Source: [Clostridium] clostridioforme AGR2157
Lineage (GTDB): Bacteria; Bacillota; Clostridia; Lachnospirales; Lachnospiraceae
Assembly (NCBI RefSeq): GCF_000424325.1
Contig: NZ_AUJR01000034.1
Location: 1 to 64,000 of the forward strand
DNA: 64,000 nt
Reading direction: 5' to 3'
Below the pieces are notes generated by a model. That model made no database searches, was not told where the DNA came from, and saw only the letters and a program-made list of their open reading frames with translations. Each line of letters opens with the position of its first letter. Within the stretch, counting starts at the first letter, position 1. The position numbers were made by a program, and so were the translations under genes. Positions 37,405 to 46,275 of this stretch are shown piece by piece.

Positions 37405-39300
37405 ATGGGGAAAATCGTTCTTCTGGTGCCAAGGGAGGAAATGCTCTACCTGGCCCACAACATTCTTCAGGAAAAGAAGTATGCCATTGCGCAGATGCGT
37501 GTCATCCAGACAGAGAATACGGTGGTGGAGGCCAGGAATTCCATTGCCGCCGGGGCGGACATCATCATTGCCAGGGGCCTTCAGGCATCCCTCATCAAGC
37601 AGTATACGGATGTGCCTGTGGTGGAAATCGTGGCCACTGCCCAGGAGATGGCTCTCCTGGTGGTAAAGGCCAGGCAGATAGTAAAAAAGGCCAGGCCAAT
37701 CATTGCTGTGGTGGGCTTTCAGAACATGTTCTGCGACATGACATACTTTGAGACGATCTATGACATAAAGCTGCGCACTTATTTTGCCGCCAATGGTTCC
37801 GGGTTAAAGCAAAAAGCCATGGAAGCCGTGGAAGAGGGCGCTGACCTTATGATTGGAGGGGACATAGCGGTTGAGACTGCCAAGGAGGCAGATATCCCGT
37901 CCCTGTTCCTGTCGATCACCGAGGATTCCCTGCGCACTGCCTTTTCCATGGCTGAGAGCCTGGATTTTGCCATGGGCGCAGAGAAGAGGAGCACTGCCCA
38001 GATTGAGACACTTCTGGACTATTCCTTTAACGGGGTGGTGAACATGGACCGGAAAGGAGTCATCACCACGGTGAATCCGGTAATGCGGGACATACTGGGA
38101 GCTGACGGTGAACAGGTGGCAGGCCGGCACATTACCCAGGTGTTCTCCGACATAGACAGGGATAAGCTTTCACAGGTCCTGGAGGGAAAGGAGGAGAGCT
38201 ATTCCTCCTTCATGCAGGCCGGAAAGACCTCCATCTTCGCCATTCTGGCCCCTGTCCGCGTGGGAAATGAGACAGAGGGGGCCATTCTTACCTGCCACAA
38301 GGTAAAGCAGCAGAGCCGCGGTGAACGGCGCCCGGAACGGGATGGAGCAAACAGGGTTCAGGGCCTGATTGCCAGGAGAAGTTTTTCAAGTATACTCCAG
38401 GAGTCAGGGGCCATGAAGGAGTGCGTCCACCTGGCCAGGCTTTACTCCCAGTCGGAACAGCCTGTGCTGCTTTATGGGGAAACCGGCACGGAGCGGCGTG
38501 CGCTGGCTGAGAGCATCCACAATACAGGGATTTGCAGTGAAGGCCCCTTCCTGGCCCTTTCCTGCGCAGGCCTTACCTGGGAGGAGCAGGAGGAAATGCT
38601 CTTTGGAAACAAGGGAGCCGTGTTTTTGGCAGAAGGCGGTACCCTGTATCTGGAGGATGTGGAGACACTGTCCTTAAAAAGCCAATACGGCCTGTACCAG
38701 CTCATTCGCTATAAGACAGGCAGCAGGGATTTTGCCAGGACCATGGGCTTTCATATCCGCGTTATCGCCTCCAGCATCCTGACACCGGAGGACCTGAGTC
38801 ATCTTGCTTTTTCAGGAGGGTTCCGGCAGGACCTGTATTATCTCTTCACGGGACTGGTCCTTCGGGTGCCGCCCCTTCGGGAACGGCCGGAGGATCTGGA
38901 ACAGGCAATCAGGGACACGGTCAAGGAAGCCTGCGACCAATATTCCCGTTACCATGTGGTGACCCAGGGTGGGATGCAGTGCCTGAAATCATATCCGTGG
39001 CAGGGAAACCTTCTCCAGCTGGAGACATTCTTAAAGCGGCTGATACTGACAGCTGAAAAGCGGAGCATCGACGAGATTCTGGTGAGGAAGCTGCTGCGGG
39101 AACTGTTTCCTTCTTCTGCTCCGGTCCGGATGATGCCGGACGGACAGGGGATAGGGGGGCCGGTTGCCTGTGAGGAGGAACGGCAGATACGCCTGGCCCT
39201 GACAGCCCAGGGCGGCAGCAGAGAGCGCGCCGCTGCCTGCCTGGGAATCAGCAAGGCAACCCTGTGGAGAAAGATGAAAAAATACAATATCGAACTATAA
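37405..39300 (+). CDS. PrpR-like regulator with degenerate sigma-54 AAA+ domain
   Basis: 631 residues: a PrpR_N-type sensor (about 5-190), a PAS domain (about 200-300), an AAA+ domain (about 325-545) and a Fis-type HTH (603-631, RAAACLGISKATLWRKMKKY). The AAA+ domain is decayed. Walker A reads GETGTERRA without the lysine. The GAFTGA loop that contacts sigma-54 is missing between LFGNKGA and EGGTLYLEDVE. Walker B lacks the normal DE pair. It therefore probably cannot open sigma-54 complexes and acts as a conventional DNA-binding regulator. It precedes the aldarate genes. Confidence 0.8.
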   Translation: MGKIVLLVPREEMLYLAHNILQEKKYAIAQMRVIQTENTVVEARNSIAAGADIIIARGLQASLIKQYTDVPVVEIVATAQEMALLVVKARQIVKKARPIIAVVGFQNMFCDMTYFETIYDIKLRTYFAANGSGLKQKAMEAVEEGADLMIGGDIAVETAKEADIPSLFLSITEDSLRTAFSMAESLDFAMGAEKRSTAQIETLLDYSFNGVVNMDRKGVITTVNPVMRDILGADGEQVAGRHITQVFSDIDRDKLSQVLEGKEESYSSFMQAGKTSIFAILAPVRVGNETEGAILTCHKVKQQSRGERRPERDGANRVQGLIARRSFSSILQESGAMKECVHLARLYSQSEQPVLLYGETGTERRALAESIHNTGICSEGPFLALSCAGLTWEEQEEMLFGNKGAVFLAEGGTLYLEDVETLSLKSQYGLYQLIRYKTGSRDFARTMGFHIRVIASSILTPEDLSHLAFSGGFRQDLYYLFTGLVLRVPPLRERPEDLEQAIRDTVKEACDQYSRYHVVTQGGMQCLKSYPWQGNLLQLETFLKRLILTAEKRSIDEILVRKLLRELFPSSAPVRMMPDGQGIGGPVACEEERQIRLALTAQGGSRERAAACLGISKATLWRKMKKYNIEL

Positions 39301-39349
39301 ATGAACTATAAATGAAACGATTGTTTCAAATGTGAAATGCGATTTGAAA
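39292..39349 (+). promoter_or_regulatory. Tandem duplication and two dyads after the regulator gene
   Basis: GAACTATAAAT is duplicated in tandem (39292-39302, 39303-39313) across the stop codon. TGAAACGATTGTTTCA (39313-39328) is a perfect dyad of LacI/CcpA-like appearance. TTTCAAA (39324-39330) and TTTGAAA (39343-39349) form a second, wider dyad. They are candidate operators for garR. Confidence 0.5.
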
Positions 39350-39354
39350 TCATA

Positions 39355-39384
39355 GGCGGCTTGTATAAAACAAGCTGCCTTTTT
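39355..39384 (+). terminator. Terminator after the PrpR-like gene
   Basis: GGCGGCTTGT (39355-39364) / ACAAGCTGCC (39370-39379) with one G-U pair, followed by five T residues. Confidence 0.8.
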
Positions 39385-39387
39385 CAT

Positions 39388-39428
39388 TTACAATGCCAAT
39401 TGTAAGGAAGGAAGGGTACAGCTATAAT
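39388..39428 (+). promoter_or_regulatory. garR promoter with overlapping operator dyad
   Basis: TTGTAA (39400-39405) and TATAAT (39423-39428) with a 17-base spacer form a sigma-A-type promoter. A dyad TTACAAT (39388-39394) / ATTGTAA (39399-39405) overlaps the -35 box. No sigma-54 consensus was seen, consistent with the degenerate regulator upstream. Confidence 0.65.
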
Positions 39429-39519
39429 GTGGGCATAGGTCAGAAAAACAAGCTGACGGGAAAAAATGTTTGTAAAAAGATGTAACTAAAAATGTTTCTA
39501 AGAAAGGTGAGGTAATGAT

Positions 39520-40404
39520 ATGAAAGTAGGATTTATCGGATTAGGAATCATGGGTAAGCCAATGAGCAAGAATTTATTAAAAGCCGGTTATGAGCTGGTT
39601 GTTTTTGATTTTAACAAGGACGCTGTAAACGAAGTGACAGGATGCGGCGCTGTATCTGCCGCAAGCGGCAGGGAAGTGGCGGAGCAGTGCGAGGTGGTCA
39701 TCACCATGGTTCCCAACTCTCCCCATGTACGCGCTGCCGTGCTGGGCGAAAACGGTGTTGCAGACGGCGCCAAGCCGGGAACAGTACTGATTGACATGAG
39801 CTCCATTGACCCGACCGAGAGCAAGGCCATCGGCGCTGAGCTGGCGAAAAAGGGCATTGACATGCTGGATGCTCCTGTTTCCGGCGGAGAGCCAAAGGCC
39901 ATCGACGGGACACTGTCTGTCATGGTAGGCGGCAAAAAAGAGCTGTTTGACAAGTATTATGACATGCTCATGGTAATGGCCGGTTCCGTGGTATACGTAG
40001 GCGAGCTGGGTTCCGGCAACGTGGCAAAGCTGGCAAACCAGATTGTGGTTGCTGTGAACATTGCTGCCGTATCTGAGGCCCTTACCTTCGCAAAGAAGGC
40101 GGGAACCGACCCTGAGCTGGTATATCAGGCCATCCGCGGCGGACTTGCCGGATCCACTGTCATGGACGCGAAGGCACCCATGATGCTGAGCAGGAACTTT
40201 AAGCCGGGATTCCGCATTGAGCTTCACATCAAGGATTTGAACAATGCGCTGAACGCCGCACATGCAATCAGCTCTCCGGTTCCCTTAACAGGACAGCTTA
40301 TGGAAATCATGCAGGGATTGAAGGCTGACGGTTATGAGAAGGAAGACCACGCAAGCATTGTCAAGTATTACGAAAAGATTGCCAATACTACAGTTGAATC
40401 ATAA
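39520..40404 (+). CDS. garR: Tartronate semialdehyde reductase (2-hydroxy-3-oxopropionate reductase)
   Basis: 294 residues of the beta-hydroxyacid dehydrogenase family: GFIGLGIMGKPMSKNLLKAG (dinucleotide fold), DAPVSGGEPKA (substrate loop, 118-127) and the catalytic lysine Lys170 in GNVAKLANQ. It reduces tartronate semialdehyde to glycerate. It is followed by a DapA-family gene and lies near glucarate dehydratases, supporting the GarR role. AGAAAGGTGAGG lies upstream. Confidence 0.9.
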   Translation: MKVGFIGLGIMGKPMSKNLLKAGYELVVFDFNKDAVNEVTGCGAVSAASGREVAEQCEVVITMVPNSPHVRAAVLGENGVADGAKPGTVLIDMSSIDPTESKAIGAELAKKGIDMLDAPVSGGEPKAIDGTLSVMVGGKKELFDKYYDMLMVMAGSVVYVGELGSGNVAKLANQIVVAVNIAAVSEALTFAKKAGTDPELVYQAIRGGLAGSTVMDAKAPMMLSRNFKPGFRIELHIKDLNNALNAAHAISSPVPLTGQLMEIMQGLKADGYEKEDHASIVKYYEKIANTTVES

Positions 40405-40438
40405 TCGGACCTGGACCCGGATATAAAGGAGAAGCGTT

Positions 40439-41338
40439 ATGAATACAGATTTTATCAAGGGTGTTATTGTACCCATTCTCACCCCCATTAATGAAAATGA
40501 GTTTATTGACGAGGCGAAGCTGCGGGAACAGGTGAACTATGTGATTGAAGGAGGGGTGTCAGGCATCCTGGCCTTTGGAAGCAACGGCGAATTCTATGTC
40601 ATTGAAGAGGATGAGATGGAGCGCGGACTTAAAATCATGATTGACCAGGCAGCGGGGCGTGTGCCCGTTTATTTCGGCATTGGCGCAATCAGCACAAAAA
40701 AATGCTGCCGTCTGGCTAAGATGGCAGCAGACAACGGGGCAGCAGGCATATCCGTGCTGCAGCCCATGTTTCTGAAACCAACAGAGGATGAGCTTTATCT
40801 TCATTTTAAGACCATAGCGGAATGTGTGCCGGAGACCCCTGTGCTTCTGTACAACAATCCGGGAAGGGTGAACTATACCATGTCCGGAAAGCTGGTGGAG
40901 CGCCTGGCTCATGAGGTTCCCAATATCGTGGGAATGAAGGATACCAGCGGCGATATAACCCAGACAGCTGAATTTATCCGCAGGACAAGGGATGTGGGAT
41001 TCAAGGTGTTTGGCGGTAAGGACACCCTGCTCTACGCTTCCATGTGCCATGGGGCAGTGGGAGGCGTGTGCACGGCTGCCAATTTCATGCCTGAGCTTAT
41101 AGTGGATGTATACAATAAATATGTGGCCGGAGACCTGAAAAGGTCCCTGGAAGCCCAGTTCAAGCTGAATCCGGTCCGGCTTTCCATGGATGGAGCCAGC
41201 TTCCCTGTGGCCGCAAAGGATATGGCTAACTTAAGGGGACGCTCCGTCGGACTTCCCTATAAGCCAAACCTGGCCACGCCTGAAGGCCCTGTACTGGACA
41301 GAATCAAGTCAGAGATGAAACAGGCAGGGCTGATTTAA
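40439..41338 (+). CDS. DapA-family class I aldolase/dehydratase, probably for 5-dehydro-4-deoxyglucarate
   Basis: 299 residues of the dihydrodipicolinate synthase/N-acetylneuraminate lyase family: Tyr138 in LLYNNPGRV, Schiff-base Lys167 in VGMKDTSGD, and GSNGE (47-51) in place of the GTTGE of true DapA. Substrates of the family are pyruvate-derived. In this neighbourhood it most likely acts on 5-dehydro-4-deoxyglucarate. It would be either an aldolase giving pyruvate and tartronate semialdehyde (matching garR) or the decarboxylating dehydratase KdgD. Lysine biosynthesis is less likely. Confidence 0.8.
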   Translation: MNTDFIKGVIVPILTPINENEFIDEAKLREQVNYVIEGGVSGILAFGSNGEFYVIEEDEMERGLKIMIDQAAGRVPVYFGIGAISTKKCCRLAKMAADNGAAGISVLQPMFLKPTEDELYLHFKTIAECVPETPVLLYNNPGRVNYTMSGKLVERLAHEVPNIVGMKDTSGDITQTAEFIRRTRDVGFKVFGGKDTLLYASMCHGAVGGVCTAANFMPELIVDVYNKYVAGDLKRSLEAQFKLNPVRLSMDGASFPVAAKDMANLRGRSVGLPYKPNLATPEGPVLDRIKSEMKQAGLI

Positions 41339-41339
41339 A

Positions 41340-41373
41340 GCGCCTGTCTATGTATGGCGCCTGCCTATGTATG
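41340..41373 (+). repeat. 17-base tandem duplication after the DapA-family gene
   Basis: GCGCCTGTCTATGTATG (41340-41356) is repeated with one change (GCGCCTGCCTATGTATG, 41357-41373) one base after the stop codon. Confidence 0.9.
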
Positions 41374-41392
41374 GCTCCAGCCTTATAAAGTC

Positions 41393-42322
41393 TTAATCTG
41401 TATGTAAGGCCGTTGTCCGGTCTCCCCATTGTTCCTTCATCAGATCGATGAAGCTGCGTGCGGGGCGGCTGAGATAGCGGCCTTTTTTGTAGCTGGCCGT
41501 AAATTGCCATGTGGGGCGGGAGGGAAGATGGAAACAACAGAAGTCCTGGTCCATGTCCTTCACATAGTAGTAGGGCAGGATTCCGCAGCACATGTTGGCC
41601 CGTATCATGGAGATAATGGTATGGTTATTGCCTGTCTCAAAGAGGACCTGGGGTGTAAAGCCTGCCTCCGAGAAAATACGGTTCAGCATGGTGTTCATGG
41701 TGGAATGGCGGTCCATGAGCACAAAGGGCTCGTACTGGAGCCTTCGGATATCCAGGGTGGCATAGTCCTCCCCCTCCTCAGGCGCCACGCTTGCCAGCGG
41801 ATGTCCGGCGGGAATAACCAGATATAGTTCTTCCTCGTATATGGGTTCATAGATATCGTCGGTCCTGTCCTTGTCCGTAAGCGTCAGGAAGGCAATGTCC
41901 AGGCCGCCAATGGATATCATCTTCTGAAGATGCTTTACAATGCCCTCCTGGGGCTCGATGATGACGTTGGGATAGAGCTGGTGGAAGGTGCCGTATACCT
42001 TTGTAAACATATTGATGCCGCGTCCTGCCGTAAAGCCCACGGAGAGATGGCCGCATTTGCCGTCAGACAGGTCGTGGATGGTCTGGTAGGTTTCCCGCTT
42101 CAGCCTCATAATTTCCTTGGCATTCCGGATGTAAATTTCCCCGGCCTCCGTCAGATGCCAGTTGGTGCGGGAACGGTGAAACAGGGGAGTGCCTAATTCC
42201 TGTTCCAGTTTAATGAGCTGCTGGTTCAAAGCGGACTGGGTGATGAACAGCTTATTAGCTGCATGGGTAATGTTGTTTTCTTCCGCAATTTTTAAAATAT
42301 ATTCAATCTGCCGTGTGTCCAT
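41393..42322 (-). CDS. LysR-family regulator, divergent from gudD
   Basis: About 309 residues. N-terminal winged HTH (MDTRQIEYILKIAEENNITH, ITQSALNQQLIKLEQELGTP) and a periplasmic-binding-like effector domain (VGFTAGRGINMFTKVYG). The start at 42322 is chosen because AAAGGAG lies seven bases away and the family N-terminus results. It is transcribed away from gudD, the usual arrangement for a LysR activator of the adjacent catabolic operon. It is a close relative in layout of the LysR at 47403. Confidence 0.9.
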   Translation of the reverse strand: MDTRQIEYILKIAEENNITHAANKLFITQSALNQQLIKLEQELGTPLFHRSRTNWHLTEAGEIYIRNAKEIMRLKRETYQTIHDLSDGKCGHLSVGFTAGRGINMFTKVYGTFHQLYPNVIIEPQEGIVKHLQKMISIGGLDIAFLTLTDKDRTDDIYEPIYEEELYLVIPAGHPLASVAPEEGEDYATLDIRRLQYEPFVLMDRHSTMNTMLNRIFSEAGFTPQVLFETGNNHTIISMIRANMCCGILPYYYVKDMDQDFCCFHLPSRPTWQFTASYKKGRYLSRPARSFIDLMKEQWGDRTTALHTD

Positions 42323-42414
42323 GGTATTCTCCTTTTTCCATCCCGATGTATTTATTTTAACCCATAAAGGGAAAGCGTGCAAGATTAACTATAAGATTTA
42401 TTAAGAGTAAATAT

Positions 42415-42514
42415 AAGTTTTATAAACTTTACTTGATGAATCTGGTCGTTTATACTTGACAGTGTTAAGAAAACATTAAGAAACAAGGGAGCTGGGGCGA
42501 ATAACATTAAGAAA
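42415..42514 (+). promoter_or_regulatory. LysR-type dyad and direct repeats in the gudD control region
   Basis: A perfect dyad AAGTTT-TAT-AAACTT at 42415-42429 fits the interrupted-palindrome form of LysR boxes. AACATTAAGAAA is repeated at 42472-42483 and 42503-42514, 31 bases apart (about three helical turns). The 387-base divergent spacer carries no gene. Confidence 0.5.
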
Positions 42515-42564
42515 ACGTAAGGACAGCAATTAGAGATTCTTATTGACCCGATTAATATTAACAA

Positions 42565-42594
42565 TTGGAATCCGAAAATCGTTCCTGTTATAAT
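42565..42594 (+). promoter_or_regulatory. Putative gudD promoter
   Basis: TTGGAA (42565-42570) and TATAAT (42589-42594) with an 18-base spacer, about 115 bases upstream of the gudD start. A second -35-like TTGACA lies at 42456-42461 without a clear -10. Confidence 0.5.
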
Positions 42595-42709
42595 GCATAC
42601 ATAAAGAGGAATTATACAGCAAAAAGCATACATAATAACATCCTTATCTGGATGCGCTCAACTCGTATGTAAGCACTATGTACAAAGCAAGAAAAAGGGG
42701 ACAAACAAT

Positions 42710-44065
42710 ATGATGGAACACAAAGGCACACCTGTTGTAACTGATATGCAGGTCATTCCCGTAGCCGGATATGACAGCATGCTGATGACATTAAGCGGAG
42801 CCCATGCGCCCTGGTTCACCAGGAACCTGGTCATCTTAAGGGACAGCTCCGGTCACACGGGCATTGGCGAGATTCACGGCGGGGATTACACATGCGAGGC
42901 GCTGAACAGCTGCATCCCTCTGGTAGTGGGACAGCCAGTGGGCAGATACAGGAATATCCTGGATACCATTCACAAGAGCAGTACACGGGCGGCGGAGGAC
43001 GATGGGGAGGGTATCCAGACATTGGATATCAGCAAGCTGAAATTCGTTGTCAAAGCTGAATGGGCAGTCGAATGCGCCCTTCTGGACCTTCTGGGCCAGT
43101 ATCTGGATTTGCCCATGTGTGAACTTCTGGGCGACGGAAAACAGAGGGACCAGGTGGAGACCCTGGGGTATCTGTTCTATGTAAGTGATAAGGAAAAGGC
43201 TGCGCCGGCCCTTCCCTATATCGATGAAACAGGAAGCAGCGATGCCTGGTTTCGTCTCAGGCGGCAGGAAATGCTGACGCCTGAGCGCATCGTGGAGCAG
43301 GCGCAGGCATTAAACGAAAAATACGGCTTCAGAAACTTCAAGCTGAAAGGCGGGGTCCTCAGGGGAGAGGAAGAGATGGAAGCCATGTGCGCATTGAAAA
43401 AGGCGTTTCCTGAGGGGCGGATTAACATTGACCCCAACGGGGCCTGGAGCCTGGAGGAGGCCATCCGCATCTGCAGGCCCATGGAGGGAGTGCTTACCTA
43501 TGTGGAGGACCCATGCGGCCCGGAAGCAGGCTATTCCAGCCGGGAGGTGATGGCGGAATTCAAGAATGCGGTAAAGCTGCCTGTGGCCACCAACATGATA
43601 GCAACGGACTGGCGGCAGTTCTATCATGCAGCAGCCCTTAAATCCGTGGACATTGTCCTGGCAGATCCGCATTTCTGGGGATTCGGGGGAAGCGTCCGCA
43701 TGGCCCAGATTTTAAACGACTGGGGTCTTACCTGGGGCAGCCATTCCAATAACCACTTTGACATCACCCTCACCGCATTTGCCCATGTGGCCGCGGCTGC
43801 TCCCGGAACTCCCACGGCACTTGACACACACTGGATTTGGCAGGACGGACAGAATCTGTTAAAGGATACGCCGGAAATCGCAAACGGGTATCTTCAGGTA
43901 CCGGATAAGCCGGGTATGGGTGTTACCATCGACATGGGCAAGGTCATGGAGGCCAATGGGCGCTACAACCGCCTTCCCTCCCATGAAAGGGATGATGCCA
44001 TGGCCATGCAGTATCTGATTCCCGGCTGGAAATACGACTGCAAAAAGCCTGCGCTGGTCAGGTAA
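42710..44065 (+). CDS. gudD: D-glucarate dehydratase
   Basis: 451 residues of the enolase superfamily, GudD type. The KxK motif is Lys211/Lys213 in FKLKGGV. Metal ligands are Asp241 (DPNGAW), Glu266 (YVEDPCG) and Asn295 (ATNMIATDW), and the catalytic histidine is His345 in [10 protein letters not shown]. It dehydrates D-glucarate (or L-idarate) to 5-dehydro-4-deoxyglucarate. It is first in a unit with the TctBAC transporter. AAAAAGGGG lies at good distance from the start. Confidence 0.93.
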   Translation: MMEHKGTPVVTDMQVIPVAGYDSMLMTLSGAHAPWFTRNLVILRDSSGHTGIGEIHGGDYTCEALNSCIPLVVGQPVGRYRNILDTIHKSSTRAAEDDGEGIQTLDISKLKFVVKAEWAVECALLDLLGQYLDLPMCELLGDGKQRDQVETLGYLFYVSDKEKAAPALPYIDETGSSDAWFRLRRQEMLTPERIVEQAQALNEKYGFRNFKLKGGVLRGEEEMEAMCALKKAFPEGRINIDPNGAWSLEEAIRICRPMEGVLTYVEDPCGPEAGYSSREVMAEFKNAVKLPVATNMIATDWRQFYHAAALKSVDIVLADPHFWGFGGSVRMAQILNDWGLTWGSHSNNHFDITLTAFAHVAAAAPGTPTALDTHWIWQDGQNLLKDTPEIANGYLQVPDKPGMGVTIDMGKVMEANGRYNRLPSHERDDAMAMQYLIPGWKYDCKKPALVR

Positions 44066-44099
44066 ATCCAGGCAAATCATAAAAAAAGGGGTAGAGAGA

Positions 44100-44597
44100 A
44101 TGTTTATTAAAAAGTATGGGGATATCATTGTCGGAGTATTCTTCATTTTATTATCCGCAGCCATGATGGTCATGGCCAAGATGCTTCCCAAGTCAACGGT
44201 CATGGATATCGGACCTGATTTTATGCCCATGTGCATCGGCGTCATGACCTTTGTACTGGCAGCAGCCCTGGTATTGCTCAATATCAAAAACATGAAAATA
44301 TATGTGGCCCAGGCTGAGGCCGAGGGACCGGAAAAGGCCGACTACAAGAGGGTGCTCACAAGCTTTATCATTATCCTGGTCTATGTGTTCGTGCTCAAGT
44401 CCGTGGGCTTCATCATCAGCACTCTGGTCTATCTTCCCGTCCAGATGTTCATCCTGGCGCCGGAAGAACGGAGAGGAAAAAAGGATGTCATTCAGCTGCT
44501 GATCACTGACGTATTGTTTACCTTCGTGGTATTTTTCTTGTTCCGCTACGGATTCAAGATTGTGCTGCCTGCAGGTATCTTTACCATCAACTTATAG
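44100..44597 (+). CDS. tctB: Tripartite tricarboxylate transporter, small membrane subunit TctB
   Basis: 165 residues with four membrane helices (GVFFILLSAAMMVMAKMLPK, FIIILVYVFVLKSVGFIIST). It sits directly before a TctA gene, which fixes the assignment. Its position after gudD suggests that the system imports glucarate/galactarate rather than citrate. Confidence 0.88.
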   Translation: MFIKKYGDIIVGVFFILLSAAMMVMAKMLPKSTVMDIGPDFMPMCIGVMTFVLAAALVLLNIKNMKIYVAQAEAEGPEKADYKRVLTSFIIILVYVFVLKSVGFIISTLVYLPVQMFILAPEERRGKKDVIQLLITDVLFTFVVFFLFRYGFKIVLPAGIFTINL

Positions 44598-44607
44598 GAG
44601 GTAGACC

Positions 44608-46131
44608 ATGAACGCATTAGCATCTTTGGGCGGTGCCTTTGTAAGCATCTGCCGCCCCACATCCTTACTGCTCATGGCGGCAGGAGTGGCAGTGGGAATA
44701 ATATTCGGTTCCATTCCGGGACTCTCAGCAGCCATGGCAGTGGCATTGTTCCTGCCTCTGACCTTCAGCATGACGCCTTCCATGGGCATGAACCTGCTGG
44801 TGGCCGTGTACATAGGCGGTATCTCAGGAGGTCTGATTTCAGCCATTCTGCTCAACATGCCGGGAACCGCGTCATCCATCGCAACCTGTTTTGACGGACA
44901 CCCCATGGCAAAGAATGGGGAAGCCGGCAGAGCCCTTGGATACGGCATTGTATTCTCTTTCCTGGGTTCCGTGTTCTCCTTCCTGGTGCTCACCTTCTGC
45001 GCGCCGCTGCTGGCAGACATTGCCCTGAAGTTCACACCGGCTGAGAACTTCGGCATTTCATTCTTTGCGCTGACAATGGTGGCGGTACTGGCCTCCGGTT
45101 CCATGGTAAAGGGAGTGCTGGCCGGTATGCTGGGGCTTATATTTGCCCTGGTCGGCATGGCGCCCATTGACGGAACTCCCAGGTTTACCTTTGGAAGCAG
45201 CTCACTGATGGCCGGATTTGACACCCTTCCAACCCTGATTGGTATTTTCGCTATCTCCGAGATCCTGATAACGGCAGAGAGCATGGGAAACGGCAAGGTG
45301 GAAGCCATGAAGATGAAGCCCATCAAAGGCTTTGGATTTACATGGAAGGAGTTTGTATATCAGATTCCCAACGCCATCCGTTCCGCACTGATAGGAACAG
45401 GAATCGGCATCCTGCCCGGCATTGGCGGCAGCACGTCCGGCATGCTGTCCTATGTGACTGCCAAGAACATGTCCAAACATCCCGATGAATTCGGCAAAGG
45501 CTGCCCGGACGGTATCGTTGCCACAGAGACCGCCAATAACGCCACCATCGGCGGGGCCATGATTCCCCTGCTGGTACTGGGCATACCGGGAGACGGTGTT
45601 ACAGCCATGATGTTAGGCGGATTCCTGATTCACGGACTTTCAGCAGGTCCATTGCTTTTTGTCAAAAACGCGGATGTGGTATACGGTATATTTGCAGCCT
45701 GTATGCTGTGCAGCCTTTTTATGCTGATAATCGAGTTCTTTGGAATCAAGGGATTTGTTCAGCTGCTCAAGATACCGAAGCACATCCTGATGCCTCTCAT
45801 TCTGGTTCTGTGCTGTGTGGGCGCCTATGCCACCAACAACCGTATCTTCGATGTACAGTCCATCATCCTCTTCGGAGCCGTGGGCTACTTATATCACAAG
45901 TTCAAACTTCCCACCACGCCCTTTGTGCTCTGTTTCCTGATAGGCGAGATGGTGGAAACCTATCTGCGGCGCGGTATCATGCAGTATAAGTCCTTTGGCG
46001 CATTCTTCAAGCGGCCTATATTCGATGTGTTCTTCTTCATCGCCATAGCCGTTGTGGTCTGGTCCATTTATAAAGAATGGAAGATGACTAAGGCAAGGAA
46101 AATGCGGCAGGTTTCAAAGCAGGATGAGTAA
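44608..46131 (+). CDS. tctA: Tripartite tricarboxylate transporter, large membrane subunit TctA
   Basis: 507 residues and about twelve membrane segments. GIIFGSIPGLSAAMAVALFL and the internally repeated GIGILPGIGGSTSGMLSYVT carry the two PG-loop signatures of TctA. AGGAGG lies upstream, 10 bases after tctB. It forms the transport channel. Confidence 0.93.
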   Translation: MNALASLGGAFVSICRPTSLLLMAAGVAVGIIFGSIPGLSAAMAVALFLPLTFSMTPSMGMNLLVAVYIGGISGGLISAILLNMPGTASSIATCFDGHPMAKNGEAGRALGYGIVFSFLGSVFSFLVLTFCAPLLADIALKFTPAENFGISFFALTMVAVLASGSMVKGVLAGMLGLIFALVGMAPIDGTPRFTFGSSSLMAGFDTLPTLIGIFAISEILITAESMGNGKVEAMKMKPIKGFGFTWKEFVYQIPNAIRSALIGTGIGILPGIGGSTSGMLSYVTAKNMSKHPDEFGKGCPDGIVATETANNATIGGAMIPLLVLGIPGDGVTAMMLGGFLIHGLSAGPLLFVKNADVVYGIFAACMLCSLFMLIIEFFGIKGFVQLLKIPKHILMPLILVLCCVGAYATNNRIFDVQSIILFGAVGYLYHKFKLPTTPFVLCFLIGEMVETYLRRGIMQYKSFGAFFKRPIFDVFFFIAIAVVVWSIYKEWKMTKARKMRQVSKQDE

Positions 46132-46151
46132 GAAAATTTATATATGATTCC

Positions 46152-46203
46152 GGCCCCAATCGGCTGAACCGGAATTTCCGAAAAATCAGCCGAATCCGGG
46201 GCG
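46152..46203 (+). promoter_or_regulatory. Stable intergenic stem-loop between tctA and tctC
   Basis: CCCCAATCGGCTGA on the 5' side pairs with TCAGCCGAATCCGGGG on the 3' side with a small bulge. There is no T-run, so it is more likely an mRNA-stabilising or expression-balancing hairpin for the abundant binding protein than a terminator. Confidence 0.55.
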
Positions 46204-46275
46204 GGTACATATAGAGGGGTATTACCAACTAAACAAAAGACCCGGATGGGTCATCAGAAAAGGAGAGTAAAAACA

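Noticed and set aside
39301-39519. Sigma-54 (-24/-12) promoter expected downstream of a PrpR-like gene
   Set aside because: No TGGCAC-N5-TTGC-like sequence was found; a sigma-A-type promoter is present instead.
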